13,839 nt of DNA from Oscillospiraceae bacterium (GTDB taxonomy: Bacteria > Bacillota_A > Clostridia > Oscillospirales > Oscillospiraceae). Both the position numbers and the translations under genes were made by a program. The DNA is taken from the NCBI GenBank assembly GCA_015067895.1, contig SVLP01000050.1:1-13839 (forward strand), written 5' to 3'. The notes under the pieces were generated by a model. That model saw nothing but the letters and a program-made list of their open reading frames with translations, was not told where the DNA came from and did no database searches. This document shows, piece after piece, positions 7,101-13,839 of this stretch (position 1 is its first letter; each line of letters opens with the position of its first letter).

Positions 7101-8232
7101 GAACCGCATCCTCAAAGGCCTGGATGTAGGTCTTGACGAAATTCATCATGTCCGCGTTGGTATTGAGGTATTCGGGGGACTTGAACATGATGGGCTGACC
7201 GCTGGCGGTCTTGAACTTGGAGATCTCGTCGTAGTATTCATCCAGCTCGATCAGGTAGCCGCCGTTGATGGAGGGAACCTCGATGTCGGGATACTGGGAG
7301 ATGTAATAGGTGGCATTATTGAACTGGAAGGAGCCGGAGGTGATCCAGCCCATGTTCTCCACCATGTAGGTCTCCAGATCACCGGTCAGATCCTTGGACA
7401 TCCCCTCGGCATCGGCGATAACGCCGGCACTGTCCTCGCAGAAGCCCTCCCAGTCGAAGATATCCACACGGGTATCATCGATGCGGATGTTCTCGCAGAA
7501 CTGGTAGTTGCCCACGAAATCGCCGTTGAGCACCACATCCACAAACACGGTGGAGCACTGCTCCATGCCCATGGCACCGGAGAGGTTGTAGGCCAGGGTG
7601 TTGCGCTGGAGGGACTCGTCCATATAGTTGGCCAGCAGCACCCAGTGCTTGCTCTTGCCCATGCCGAAGACGTCGGTCTTCTTGTCCAGCTTCAGCCGGT
7701 AGGGCTTCTTGGGCTGGCCCCAGGTGGAGTTGCCCCGGCCCCGGATCTCCGTCAGGCCGTTGTAGAGCTTGGTGGTTTCGGAGTTGTAGGTTTCGTTGCC
7801 CTGGATGGTCAGCGTGGCATTGATATATTCCTCCTTGCTGACGATGGGGGCATTGTTTTCCGTGTTGATGTACAAAACGGGAAGCTCGCTGAAGAACATC
7901 TCCAGGGTGACGGTGTCGTTACCGCTGGCGACGTTGACACTGATCCATTTCATCAGGTCATCCTCGGTGGGGGTATAGCTGGAGTCTGTGCTGACGAGCA
8001 CACCATCCACCGCCCACTTGTAGGTAATGGCGGAGGTCGCCCCCTGCACATCCAGGGTCATCGGCTCGCCCACCTTGGCATAGGGGTCGGCAAAGGCTGC
8101 GCTGAAGGCCTCAGCTTCCGCCACCGCCGCTGCCGCAGCTGTCAGCGGTGCCAGAGGGCCCGACAGGGTGCCGAAGAGCATGATGCCGGCCAACAGGGCA
8201 GCGCCCAGTTTTTGAAAAAGCTTTTGTTTCAT
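4198..8232 (-). CDS. Secreted CotH-kinase-like protein with F5/8 domain, Cys repeats and three SLH domains
   Basis: The 1344-residue protein begins with a signal peptide (KQK, then a hydrophobic core, and an Ala-rich cleavage region about 30-45) and a small Ig-like segment (50-112). A CotH-type domain follows (about 115-555) with RGRGNSTW (164-171), KKPYRLKL (175-182), LNGDFVGNYQFCENI (235-249) and the metal-binding-like IWDMDW (437-442). After a beta-rich linker come one Cys module (about 677-757), an F5/8-type C domain (about 760-905), five 41-residue Cys repeats (949-1153) and three SLH domains (about 1168-1344) that attach to wall polymer. CotH of Bacillus is a spore-coat protein kinase; whether this one phosphorylates anything is unknown. 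ATG 8232 has GGAGG 7 bases upstream; in-frame ATGs at 8274 and 8250 precede the signal peptide and lack it. It appears monocistronic, with its own promoter and terminators. Confidence 0.88.
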   Translation of the reverse strand: MKQKLFQKLGAALLAGIMLFGTLSGPLAPLTAAAAAVAEAEAFSAAFADPYAKVGEPMTLDVQGATSAITYKWAVDGVLVSTDSSYTPTEDDLMKWISVNVASGNDTVTLEMFFSELPVLYINTENNAPIVSKEEYINATLTIQGNETYNSETTKLYNGLTEIRGRGNSTWGQPKKPYRLKLDKKTDVFGMGKSKHWVLLANYMDESLQRNTLAYNLSGAMGMEQCSTVFVDVVLNGDFVGNYQFCENIRIDDTRVDIFDWEGFCEDSAGVIADAEGMSKDLTGDLETYMVENMGWITSGSFQFNNATYYISQYPDIEVPSINGGYLIELDEYYDEISKFKTASGQPIMFKSPEYLNTNADMMNFVKTYIQAFEDAVQADTYTSDYDGSTVHYSELFDFDALVDYWLINEIFFNEELNKKSTYMYKDIDGLMLMGPIWDMDWSSGGEGQTYHTEQWATRYYSTNAQANSWYKYLIQDPYFFLKAQERYWEIRNAQVADMLDELDSNYELLKASAKANGERWGYRYDYKKYVDDLRNWFNAHLTWMDEQMATQDSLRDSLGYHPSSRLALTLTDADGKALAADTAKTAPADYAAAIGQSLKLTIQGGNDTNGNAALYVNGRRISVTPTNANSTTIVDVPVESLTAPMGEKNVIEIQIEKPDGTINASRYVTVITTDGVHEHSYETVVTAPTCTEGGYTTYTCECGDSYIADETPALGHTEEIIPGQAPTFDEPGLTEGKKCAVCGETLAEQEETPMLDYNEGIVPIPVLTATAGDWQKGYEGEGPAELVLDDDFGTIWHTDWYGTSRENHWIQFELSESYIVDGLRYKPRQGGSFNGTITAYDIQVSDDGESFRSVASGSWEKDRNWKVVEFEGETVKYVRLVALDAATDNSFVFASAAEIRLTGVKADTHEHSYTAVVTEPTCTEGGYTTYTCSCGDSYIADETPALGHTEEIIPGKDATCTEPGLTEGKKCAVCGEILVVQEEIPALGHTEEIIPGKDATCTETGLTEGKKCSVCGEILVAQEEIAALGHTEEVIPGKAATCTEPGLTEGKKCNLCGEILVAQEEIAPLGHTEEIIPGKDATCTEPGLTEGKKCSVCGEILVAQEEIPTLGHTEEIIPGKDATCTETGLTEGKKCAVCGEILVAQEEIPALGHDWKGTSCQRCDATRENPFTDVPEDSFYIDPVLWAVEKGITTGATETTFNPNGVCQRAAVVTFLWRAAGSPEPTSTNNPFVDVKETDFFYKAVLWAVENEITNGLTTTTFGPYAECNRAQVVTFLWRYLGQPQPTATEHPFTDVAEDQFYFVPMLWAVENGITNGLTETTFGPTAACNRAQVVTFLYRACK
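4210..4382. repeat. Dispersed repeat, copy A (SLH-3 coding end of the CotH gene)
   Basis: This segment aligns without gaps to 13527-13699. By eye I count 4 differences in 173 positions. It encodes the last SLH domain of the CotH-like protein and the matching last domain of the partial gene at the right edge. Conservation at silent positions points to recent duplication or gene conversion. Confidence 0.9.
4774..5388 (-). repeat. Five tandem 123-bp coding repeats (41 residues each)
   Basis: Five in-frame units of exactly 41 codons fill this stretch. Each starts HTEE(I/V)IPGK, continues ATCTE(P/T)GLTEGKKC and ends near QEEI(P/A)xLG. Each unit keeps one His and three Cys in the order H-x11-C-x10-C-x2-C. 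They form a spacer between the F5/8 domain and the SLH anchor. Near-identity at DNA level makes copy-number change by slippage or recombination likely. Confidence 0.92.
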
Positions 8233-8286
8233 AGATACGCCTCCATTCATTGAAATCGTCTTTGGGGGATCCATACGGACAACCCC

Positions 8287-8315
8287 ATATTAGCATATTT
8301 AACATAATTTTACAA
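8287..8315 (-). promoter_or_regulatory. Promoter of the CotH-like gene
   Basis: On the minus strand TTGTAA (8315-8310) and TAATAT (8292-8287) are separated by 17 bp. The -10 is preceded by TGC, an extended -10 (TGn) that would compensate for the imperfect hexamers. Transcription should start near 8280, giving a leader of about 50 bases. Confidence 0.5.
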
Positions 8316-8407
8316 GGAGCTGCTTCGATTTTGTGTATTTTGGTAAAACGCATCCTCGATCGAACACACGCAGACCTCCCTGACGGCATATCCTCTTTCC
8401 TTGCTCC

Positions 8408-8437
8408 AAAATGGCCCCCGGCGGAAGCCGGGGGCCA
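8408..8437 (-). terminator. Terminator of the GH84 gene
   Basis: TGGCCCCCGGC (8412-8422) pairs perfectly with 8427-8437 around the loop GGAA. Read leftwards it ends in TTTT. It starts 15 bases after the GH84 stop codon. The same terminator with one loop change lies at 13467-13497 behind the partial SLH gene. Confidence 0.85.
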
Positions 8438-8508
8438 AAATGCTTAGGGGATTACTTGTTGTAGGTGCGGTACAGGAAGGTGACGACCTGAGCGCGGTTG
8501 CAGGTGGC
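8408..8508. repeat. Dispersed repeat, copy A (terminator plus SLH-3 coding end)
   Basis: This 101-bp segment matches 13467-13568 with few substitutions and small length changes beside the stem. Terminator, the spacing bases TTAGGGGATTACTT, the stop codon and the final codons of an SLH domain are all shared. The duplication therefore extends outside the coding sequence. Confidence 0.85.
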
Positions 8509-11500
8509 ATTGATGCCGAAGGTGCCGTCGCCCATGCCCTCGGTGACACCGTTCTCCACGGCCCACAGGACAGCGTCATAGTAGAATGCACCGTACTCCA
8601 GATCGGAGAAGGGTCTCTCGAAGCGGCCGTGCTCGGGCTGACCCACAGCGCGGTACAGGAAGGTGACGACCTGAGCGCGGTTGCAGATCAGGGTGGGGCC
8701 AAAGTGGGTGGCGTCCACGCCGGTGGTGATGCCCTTCTCATAGGCCCACAGGACGGCCTTGTAGAAGTAGTCGGACTCGGCCACATCCACGAAGGGATTG
8801 ACAGTGGTGGTGGGCTCGGGGGAACCGGCAGCACGCCACAGGAAGGTGACGACCACAGCGCGCATGCATTCGCCGTTGGGATCGAAGATGGTCTCAGTGA
8901 CGCCGGTGGTGATGCCCTTCTCGACGGCCCACAGAACGGGATCGATGTAGAAGGAATCCTCGGGAACATCCACGAAGGGATTCTCGCGCTTTTCATCGCA
9001 GCGGGAACAGCCGGTGCCGTGCCAGTCATGGCCCAGAGCGGGAATGACCTCGCCGGTGGCGACCTTCTCGCCGCAGACGGTGCAGTAGGTATCGCCGGTG
9101 TAGCCCTCGGTGGTACAGGTGGCCGCGACAGCGTCGCGAACCTCGGTCTCGCCGTGGCCCAGAGCGGGGATGACCTCACCGGTGGCGATCTTCTCGCCGC
9201 AGACGGTGCAGTAGGTATCGCCGGTGTAGCCCTCGGTGGTGCAGGTGGCTGCGACAGCATCGCGAACCTCGGTCTCGCCGTGGCCCAGAGCGGGAACGGT
9301 GACGGTCTCGCGGGAGACCTCCTCGCCGCAGACGGTGCAGTAGACCACGGAGTCGTAGGAACCGGCCTCGGTGCAGGTGGCAGCGACCTCGTTCTCACGG
9401 ACGGGCTCACCCTCGGTGTGACCCAGGGCGGGGATCTCCTCCTGCTCGACCAGGATCTCGCCGCAGACGGAGCACTGCTTGCCCTCGGTCAGACCGGTCT
9501 CGGTGCAGGTGGCGGCCTTGCCGGGGATGATCTCCTCGGTGTGGCCCAGAGCGGTGCCCTCGTCGACGATGGTATGGGTCACGCCGCACTTCTCACACTT
9601 GGCAGTCTTGGTGCCGTCCTCGGTGCAGGTGGCATTGTTGTCGCTGACATACTCGCCGAATTCATGGTCACACTCGACCTCCACGCTGAAGCGGACGATC
9701 TCGGTGATGTTGGGAATGGAATCAGCATCCCACTCGATCTTCAGCGCCAGATTCAGGTCGTTCTCGCAGGCCAGGGTCACCAGGGACTTGTCCAGGGTAC
9801 CCATGGGCAGCCAGTTGCGCTGGCCGCCGTTCTCGGCGTACAGGTACACGCGGGCGCCGCTGGCGGTCTTGGAGACGATGTTGATCCGGTTGGCGGTCAG
9901 GTTGTCGGAGAAGGTGTAGACCATGGAACCGGCCTCGGTGGTGTTGGGCTTCCAGGAGGTGGTCAGGTCGCCGTCGGTCATGTTCTGGGGAGGATAGCCC
10001 TGAACCTCGATGGCGGAAACGGCGAAGGTGGGATCGTTGCTGACGGAGACGTACTCGCCATTGTTGATCTCGATCTCGTTGAAGAGCACAGCGCGCTCAC
10101 GGTTGGGAGCGGTCATGATGACCCGCAGGTAACGGGCGGTCACAGCCTCATCCAGCTCGCCCTCGATGGAGACGAAGTTGGGGTAGGAGGAGGTGGCCTG
10201 GCTGTAGCCGGCATCGGAGTCGATGCACTTGACGGATGCCTCGTTGGTGTTTTCCACGCCGTCGCCGATGGTCAGGACGGTGGTCCAGTTCTCCAGATCG
10301 TTGGAGATCTGCATCTCGGCGTCGCGGATGTAGTTCACGGCGCTGTCGGAGCAGTAGATCTCCAGCTTGTAGATATCCCGCTCCTGGCCCAGGTCGTAGA
10401 TGAAGTAGTCGCCGGTATTGACGAAATCGCCGAACTCGGTGGTGGTGTCGAGCTTGCCGTCGAAGGCGGCGCCGTTCTCACGGCTGTCCTCACTGACGCC
10501 CCAGGAGCTGTTCATGCCGATGTTGGAGGAGTGCAGGGAGGGACCGCTGTACTCGACGGAGATGACGGTGAAGGTGGTGATGTTGGCAGCAACGTCAGCG
10601 TCGGTCAGGTTGATGAGGCGGACATAGCGGCCGTCCTCGGTGACCTCACCGGCCTCGACGGTGACCCAGTCCACATCGTTGACGGAGACCTGCAGGGTCA
10701 GCTCGCCCTGCTCGACCACCTCGATGGAAGCCAGATCCTTGATCCGGCGCAGATCGTAGCCGATGTAATCGCCGGGAGCCATGACAGCCTCGCCGCCGGA
10801 CAGCAGCTCAGCAGTGGTATTGCCGACGCGGGTCTGCCAGGAGGCCATGGTGTCGTTGTTGGTGTAGACATTGGTGGCAGCAGCCTCGGTCACGGAGATC
10901 TCATGGATCTTGATCCAGACGTTGGTGGAGGCGTTGTTGTAGAAGCGCAGGTAACGGGCCTCGATACCGGCACCGGACAGATCGACCTCCAGGACGGTGT
11001 CCTTGTAGTCCTTGTAGTCGAACCAGTTGTCGCCGTCCATGGAATACTGGAGGGTGTAATCGGAGAAGTGGTCGCCGCTGTTCTGGGTGAAGACGACCTT
11101 GCCGACCATGACGGCCTTGCCCATGTCGACGCCGATGTACTGACCGACGCGGCCGTAGTCGTTGTACCACAGGGCAGAGTTCAGATCGCCGTCAACGACG
11201 CTGGCCAGGCTGCCGCTGTAGTAGCCGGGGTTGTTGCCCTCGAAGGCAGTCAGGCTCAGAGTCGCACCGGTGTCGCCGGAACCGCCGGAGCCGCCGGACA
11301 GACCGCCGCTGGGATCCACGATGTCCAGAACGTACTCGGACAGGTAGTTGTGCAGGGCCTTCATGAAGGGCACGATGTGCTGGACGCCGACCTCGGCGTA
11401 CTCATAGTGGTCGATGTACCACAGGGCATGGGTTCTGGAGTTCTCCCAGGCAGCCTGGCCCACAGCGTAGTGCTCCCAGATGTCAGCATCCTTGGCACCG

Positions 11501-13227
11501 CTGAGGATCGCGGACAGGGCATCCAGATAGGCGATGGCTGCGGTGGTGGTGTCATCCCAGCAGTCCAGCCAGTAGACGATCTGATTGGCAAGACGCTGGT
11601 CGCCCTCGGCGCGGAAGGTGACAGCAGCCTCCTGCAGCTTGACGAACTCTGCCCGCAGGTCGGCAATGGCCTCCTCGGTGTAGGTCTCGGTGGTCAGAGC
11701 GGTCTTCAGAGCGCTCAGCCGATCCTTGATCGCAACGGACTCCTGCAGGTTGACGACGCCGTTGGTCATGTTCTGGTTAATCATGTGCTTGCACAGCTCC
11801 TTGAACGCCTCGGAAGCGTCGTTGGGAACCATGGTCTTGTGGTTGACGCAGGAGAAGGAGGCCTCCCAGGCGGCATCAGCCTCTTCGCGGCTCTCCCAGA
11901 TGTTCCAGGTGTAGCAGGCGTTGCCGAAGATGGCGACCTTGCTGGGCTCGGACTGCTGCATGGGGTTCAGGACGATGCCCTCGACCTTGTTGGGGTCGAC
12001 ACCGGGATGCAGGAAGTCGGCGTAGCCGCCCATGATGAGGTGGTTCTTGGAGTTGTCGGAGCAGGGCCAGTTGATCCACAGATAGACACCGCGGCCGACA
12101 TTGTTATAGAAGGAGTTGGTGAAGTTCTGGCTGCAGTAGCCCCAGACCTGACCGCCGGTCATGACGATCTGGATGTTCTCGGGGAACTGCTTGTAGTAGG
12201 ACTGACCGTAGCCCATGTACTCCTGGGTGACGAAGGGCAGCAGGAGCTTCAGATCGGGATACTCGACCTGCATCTCCTTGATCCAGTCGGTCATGTCGCC
12301 CAGCAGGCGGACATAGTTGGAGCCGCCCACGTTGGCAGCGTCATCGGCCAGAATGGCGATCTGACGGACACCGACGCTGATGACCTGCTCGAACTTGGCC
12401 TTCAGAACGGCCAGATCCTCCTGGTAGGTGGACTCGGAGGAGTGGCGGATGGGGTTATACATATAAGGATGCAGGGCAAACACGAAGCGGCACTTGGAGG
12501 CGTTGCCGGCATCAGCCAGGGGCTTGACCAGAGTTTCCAGCTCTTCCTCGGTGTACAGCTCACGCCACTTGGAGTTGTGCTTGGGGTCATCCTTGGGTGC
12601 GTAGAAGTAGGAATTCAGCTTGTAGTAGCCAGCCCAGGTCATCAGGGCAGCGCGATCCTCGACAGACCAGGGGTTGCCGTAGTAGCCCTCGATGAAGCCG
12701 CGGGAGGCGACGTCTGCGTAGTCATTGATGACCAGGTTGCGGATGGTCTTGCCGCCCAGCTGACCGAAGATCTGGTACAGGGTGGTCAGACCGTAGAAGC
12801 AGGAGTCGGTGTCCTTACCCAGGACAACGATCTCGCCGTTGTTGATGGCCAGGAAGTTGGCATCGATCTTCTCAAACAGAGAAGTGTCCACGTCGTAGTT
12901 TTCCAGGATGTAGCTCTCGACCTCATCGCCGGAGCCGTAGATGGCAACGTAGACCTTGGTGGCATCCTCGGCCTCGGTCAGAGGCAGGCCGATCAGCTCG
13001 GCGGTCTCCTCCAGACGGGCCTCGGTGTACTCGTCAATGCCCTCACCATAGATGGCATTGATGCCGGTCAGCTCAAAGGAGCCGTCGGCGTACTCGACGG
13101 AATGAGGCGTGGGATAGAGGGTGTAGACGGTTTCATCCTCCACCGCACGGGCACTCATCGGCAGCATGCCGCCGATCATCGCCACGCACAGAAGGATGGC
13201 GATGAGCTTGTGTGTGAATTTTCTCAT
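8452..13227 (-). CDS. Surface-anchored GH84 beta-N-acetylglucosaminidase with F5/8 (CBM32-like), Cys-repeat and SLH domains
   Basis: The 1591-residue secreted enzyme has a signal peptide ending near SARA (25-28). A GH20-type N-terminal alpha/beta domain (about 34-170) and the GH84 barrel (about 174-460) follow. Motifs are RGFIEGYYGNPWS (176-188), YAPKDDPKH (209-217), the catalytic pair D295-D296 in ILADDAA, LWINWPCSD (383-391) and IVLNPMQQSEPSK (418-430). This family cleaves terminal beta-GlcNAc (or O-GlcNAc) by substrate-assisted catalysis; clostridial NagJ/NagH are relatives with a similar domain order. A helical domain (470-640), a Gly/Ser linker (about 641-654) and three or four F5/8-like beta-sandwich domains (655-1185) follow. 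Cys/His repeats (about 1186-1410) and three SLH domains (1412-1591) end the protein. ATG 13227 has AAGGGAG 8 bases upstream. Promoter and terminator suggest a single-gene unit. The likely role is mucin or host-glycan foraging. Confidence 0.92.
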   Translation of the reverse strand: MRKFTHKLIAILLCVAMIGGMLPMSARAVEDETVYTLYPTPHSVEYADGSFELTGINAIYGEGIDEYTEARLEETAELIGLPLTEAEDATKVYVAIYGSGDEVESYILENYDVDTSLFEKIDANFLAINNGEIVVLGKDTDSCFYGLTTLYQIFGQLGGKTIRNLVINDYADVASRGFIEGYYGNPWSVEDRAALMTWAGYYKLNSYFYAPKDDPKHNSKWRELYTEEELETLVKPLADAGNASKCRFVFALHPYMYNPIRHSSESTYQEDLAVLKAKFEQVISVGVRQIAILADDAANVGGSNYVRLLGDMTDWIKEMQVEYPDLKLLLPFVTQEYMGYGQSYYKQFPENIQIVMTGGQVWGYCSQNFTNSFYNNVGRGVYLWINWPCSDNSKNHLIMGGYADFLHPGVDPNKVEGIVLNPMQQSEPSKVAIFGNACYTWNIWESREEADAAWEASFSCVNHKTMVPNDASEAFKELCKHMINQNMTNGVVNLQESVAIKDRLSALKTALTTETYTEEAIADLRAEFVKLQEAAVTFRAEGDQRLANQIVYWLDCWDDTTTAAIAYLDALSAILSGAKDADIWEHYAVGQAAWENSRTHALWYIDHYEYAEVGVQHIVPFMKALHNYLSEYVLDIVDPSGGLSGGSGGSGDTGATLSLTAFEGNNPGYYSGSLASVVDGDLNSALWYNDYGRVGQYIGVDMGKAVMVGKVVFTQNSGDHFSDYTLQYSMDGDNWFDYKDYKDTVLEVDLSGAGIEARYLRFYNNASTNVWIKIHEISVTEAAATNVYTNNDTMASWQTRVGNTTAELLSGGEAVMAPGDYIGYDLRRIKDLASIEVVEQGELTLQVSVNDVDWVTVEAGEVTEDGRYVRLINLTDADVAANITTFTVISVEYSGPSLHSSNIGMNSSWGVSEDSRENGAAFDGKLDTTTEFGDFVNTGDYFIYDLGQERDIYKLEIYCSDSAVNYIRDAEMQISNDLENWTTVLTIGDGVENTNEASVKCIDSDAGYSQATSSYPNFVSIEGELDEAVTARYLRVIMTAPNRERAVLFNEIEINNGEYVSVSNDPTFAVSAIEVQGYPPQNMTDGDLTTSWKPNTTEAGSMVYTFSDNLTANRINIVSKTASGARVYLYAENGGQRNWLPMGTLDKSLVTLACENDLNLALKIEWDADSIPNITEIVRFSVEVECDHEFGEYVSDNNATCTEDGTKTAKCEKCGVTHTIVDEGTALGHTEEIIPGKAATCTETGLTEGKQCSVCGEILVEQEEIPALGHTEGEPVRENEVAATCTEAGSYDSVVYCTVCGEEVSRETVTVPALGHGETEVRDAVAATCTTEGYTGDTYCTVCGEKIATGEVIPALGHGETEVRDAVAATCTTEGYTGDTYCTVCGEKVATGEVIPALGHDWHGTGCSRCDEKRENPFVDVPEDSFYIDPVLWAVEKGITTGVTETIFDPNGECMRAVVVTFLWRAAGSPEPTTTVNPFVDVAESDYFYKAVLWAYEKGITTGVDATHFGPTLICNRAQVVTFLYRAVGQPEHGRFERPFSDLEYGAFYYDAVLWAVENGVTEGMGDGTFGINATCNRAQVVTFLYRTYNK
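9031..9282 (-). repeat. Two tandem 126-bp coding repeats in the GH84 gene
   Basis: The units 9157-9282 and 9031-9156 encode the same 42-residue module (starting GETEVRDAV, ending EVIPALGH or equivalent phase). By eye they differ at 6 of 126 positions; five changes are silent and one swaps Ile for Val. Each unit contributes H-x12-C-x10-C-x2-C, the same spacing logic as in the CotH-like protein although the rest of the sequence differs. Confidence 0.9.
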
Positions 13228-13364
13228 GTTTTTTTCTCCCTTCGGATAAAATTGAGTTCTGCCTGCGGATACAGTGTGCCGTTGATCGACCTCCTTTGCC
13301 TTTTCAGAAACTCCGCCGGGCACCGCAGACCATGCAGCCCCCGCTCCGTTCCGATATTGATAAA

Positions 13365-13393
13365 ATTATACAGCATCGGACTGGCAAAATCAA
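13365..13393 (-). promoter_or_regulatory. Promoter of the GH84 gene
   Basis: On the minus strand TTGATT (13393-13388) and a perfect TATAAT (13370-13365) are spaced by exactly 17 bp, a strong sigma-70-type promoter. Upstream, three AAAA tracts at 13386, 13395 and 13405 repeat every 9-10 bp in the pattern GATTTT, which may bend DNA or act as an UP-like element. The start near 13358 gives a leader of about 130 bases. Confidence 0.7.
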
Positions 13394-13466
13394 CAAAATC
13401 AAGTAAAATCGCCAAACCATTTTCCCACTATTTTACACCCCAATTCAACTCTCCCCCCAGCCGCGC

Positions 13467-13497
13467 AAAAATGGCCCCCGGCGAAAGCCGGGGGCCA
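13467..13497 (-). terminator. Terminator of the partial SLH gene
   Basis: TGGCCCCCGGC (13472-13482) pairs perfectly with 13487-13497 around the loop GAAA. Read leftwards it ends in TTTTT. It lies 14 bases after the stop codon of the right-edge gene and prevents read-through into the GH84 promoter. Confidence 0.85.
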
Positions 13498-13568
13498 AAT
13501 CGTTTAGGGGATTACTTAACGTAGGTGCGGTACAGGAAGGTGACGACCTGAGCCCGGTTGCAGGCGGC
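13467..13568. repeat. Dispersed repeat, copy B (terminator plus SLH-3 coding end)
   Basis: This is the partner of 8408-8508. Similarity covers the terminator, the stop-codon region and the last codons of the SLH domain. From about 13527 rightwards the same gene instead follows the CotH gene 3' end (4210-4382), so the partial gene looks like a mosaic of the two types. Confidence 0.85.
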
Positions 13569-13839
13569 GGTGGGGCCGAAGGTGGTCTCGGTCAGGCCGT
13601 TGGTGATGCCGTTCTCCACGGCCCACAGCATGGGCACGAAGTAGAACTGATCCTCGGCAACATCCGTGAAGGGATGCTCCGTGGCGGTGGGCTCGGGCTT
13701 GTTCATGGCTCTCCACAGGAAGGTCACGACCTGAGCACGGTTGCACTCCAGGTAGGGGCCGAAGGTGGTGTCGGTCATGCCGTTGGTGATGTTATTCTCG
13801 ACAGCCCACAGGACAGCCTTGTAGAAGAAGTCGGACTCG
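13512..13839 (-). CDS. C-terminal part of a third SLH-domain surface protein (5' end outside window)
   Basis: An open frame of 108 residues runs from the right edge to a TAA at 13514-13512. The visible start is artificial, because the frame is open to the edge (ESDFFYKAVLWAVE...). It holds most of one SLH domain and one complete terminal SLH domain, with the binding-motif variant CNRAQ in both. The last domain is nearly identical to the last one of the CotH-like protein, while the sequence past the stop codon matches the GH84 gene. What precedes the SLH domains, and hence the function, cannot be seen. It is probably another secreted, wall-attached protein of the same island. Confidence 0.88.
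   Translation of the reverse strand, partial: ESDFFYKAVLWAVENNITNGMTDTTFGPYLECNRAQVVTFLWRAMNKPEPTATEHPFTDVAEDQFYFVPMLWAVENGITNGLTETTFGPTAACNRAQVVTFLYRTYVK
13527..13699. repeat. Dispersed repeat, copy B (SLH-3 coding end of the partial gene)
   Basis: This is the partner of 4210-4382, differing at 4 of 173 positions by eye. Beyond 13699 the two genes diverge quickly in the linker between SLH domains (LGQPQP against MNKPEP), so the highly similar tract has a sharp edge. Confidence 0.9.

Noticed and set aside
4357..8253. Open reading frame of 1298 codons on the + strand opposite the CotH-like gene
   Set aside because: Same codon-register artefact; low-complexity Gly/Leu/Val/Ala translation, no ribosome site, and repeats that merely mirror the real protein's repeats.
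8337..8349. TTTTACCAA-like element upstream of the CotH promoter, similar to the hexamers before the phosphate transporter
   Set aside because: Only one hexamer is present and there is no 11-bp ladder, so I do not propose phosphate control of the CotH-like gene.
8401..13524. Open reading frame of 1707 codons on the + strand opposite the GH84 gene
   Set aside because: It is in exact codon register with the real gene. Its translation is a Gly/Asp/Val/His/Leu-rich string without domains or signal peptide. It arises from codon bias, while the opposite strand shows a complete multidomain protein with promoter, ribosome site and terminator.

Overview
The window looks like chromosomal DNA of a moderately GC-rich, anaerobic gut Firmicute. 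The best guess is Oscillospiraceae (Oscillibacter/Lawsonibacter/Flavonifractor type). The evidence is strong GGAGG-type ribosome sites, large secreted proteins ending in three SLH domains, cysteine-containing spacer repeats of a kind I recall from clostridial surface proteins, a bacterial-type GH84 glycosidase, and strongly C/G-ending codons. Family names come from motif recognition by eye; no database search was possible. I see no RNA genes, CRISPR array, transposase or prophage genes, and no gene-free stretch longer than 300 bases.

Layout. Positions 1-160 hold three successive hairpins, the first with a U-rich tail, which insulate the region from whatever lies upstream. Positions 261-2032 (+ strand) carry a macro-domain protein with a C-terminal helix-turn-helix-like region. 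It is followed after 137 bases by a small von Willebrand A (VWA) protein, whose ribosome site lies inside an imperfect 14-bp inverted repeat. A 12-bp hairpin at 2101-2127 separates this pair from a convergent gene at 2150-3922 (- strand). That gene encodes a Na+/phosphate cotransporter fused to PhoU-like helices, and its promoter carries a PHO-box-like ladder at about 11-bp steps.

Positions 4198-13839 (- strand) form a surface-protein island of three genes in series. In transcription order they are a partial SLH protein (13512 to the right edge), a 1591-aa GH84 beta-N-acetylglucosaminidase (8452-13227), and a 1344-aa CotH-kinase-like protein (4198-8232). The last two each have a recognisable promoter and signal peptide. 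All three genes end at a hairpin terminator, so they look like separate transcription units. Both complete proteins share one architecture: signal peptide, catalytic domain, F5/8-type carbohydrate-binding domains, Cys/His spacer repeats of about 41 residues, and three C-terminal SLH domains for attachment to the cell wall. Their 3' ends are mosaics of each other at the DNA level, which suggests recent duplication or gene conversion.

How the parts may work together. The island points to a cell that displays mucin- or glycan-targeting modules on its surface. GH84 would release GlcNAc from host O-glycans or mucin while the F5/8 modules hold it on the glycan. The CotH protein is more puzzling: a secreted relative of the spore-coat protein kinase, carried on the same anchoring chassis. 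The macro/VWA pair and the phosphate transporter are probably independent of this island.
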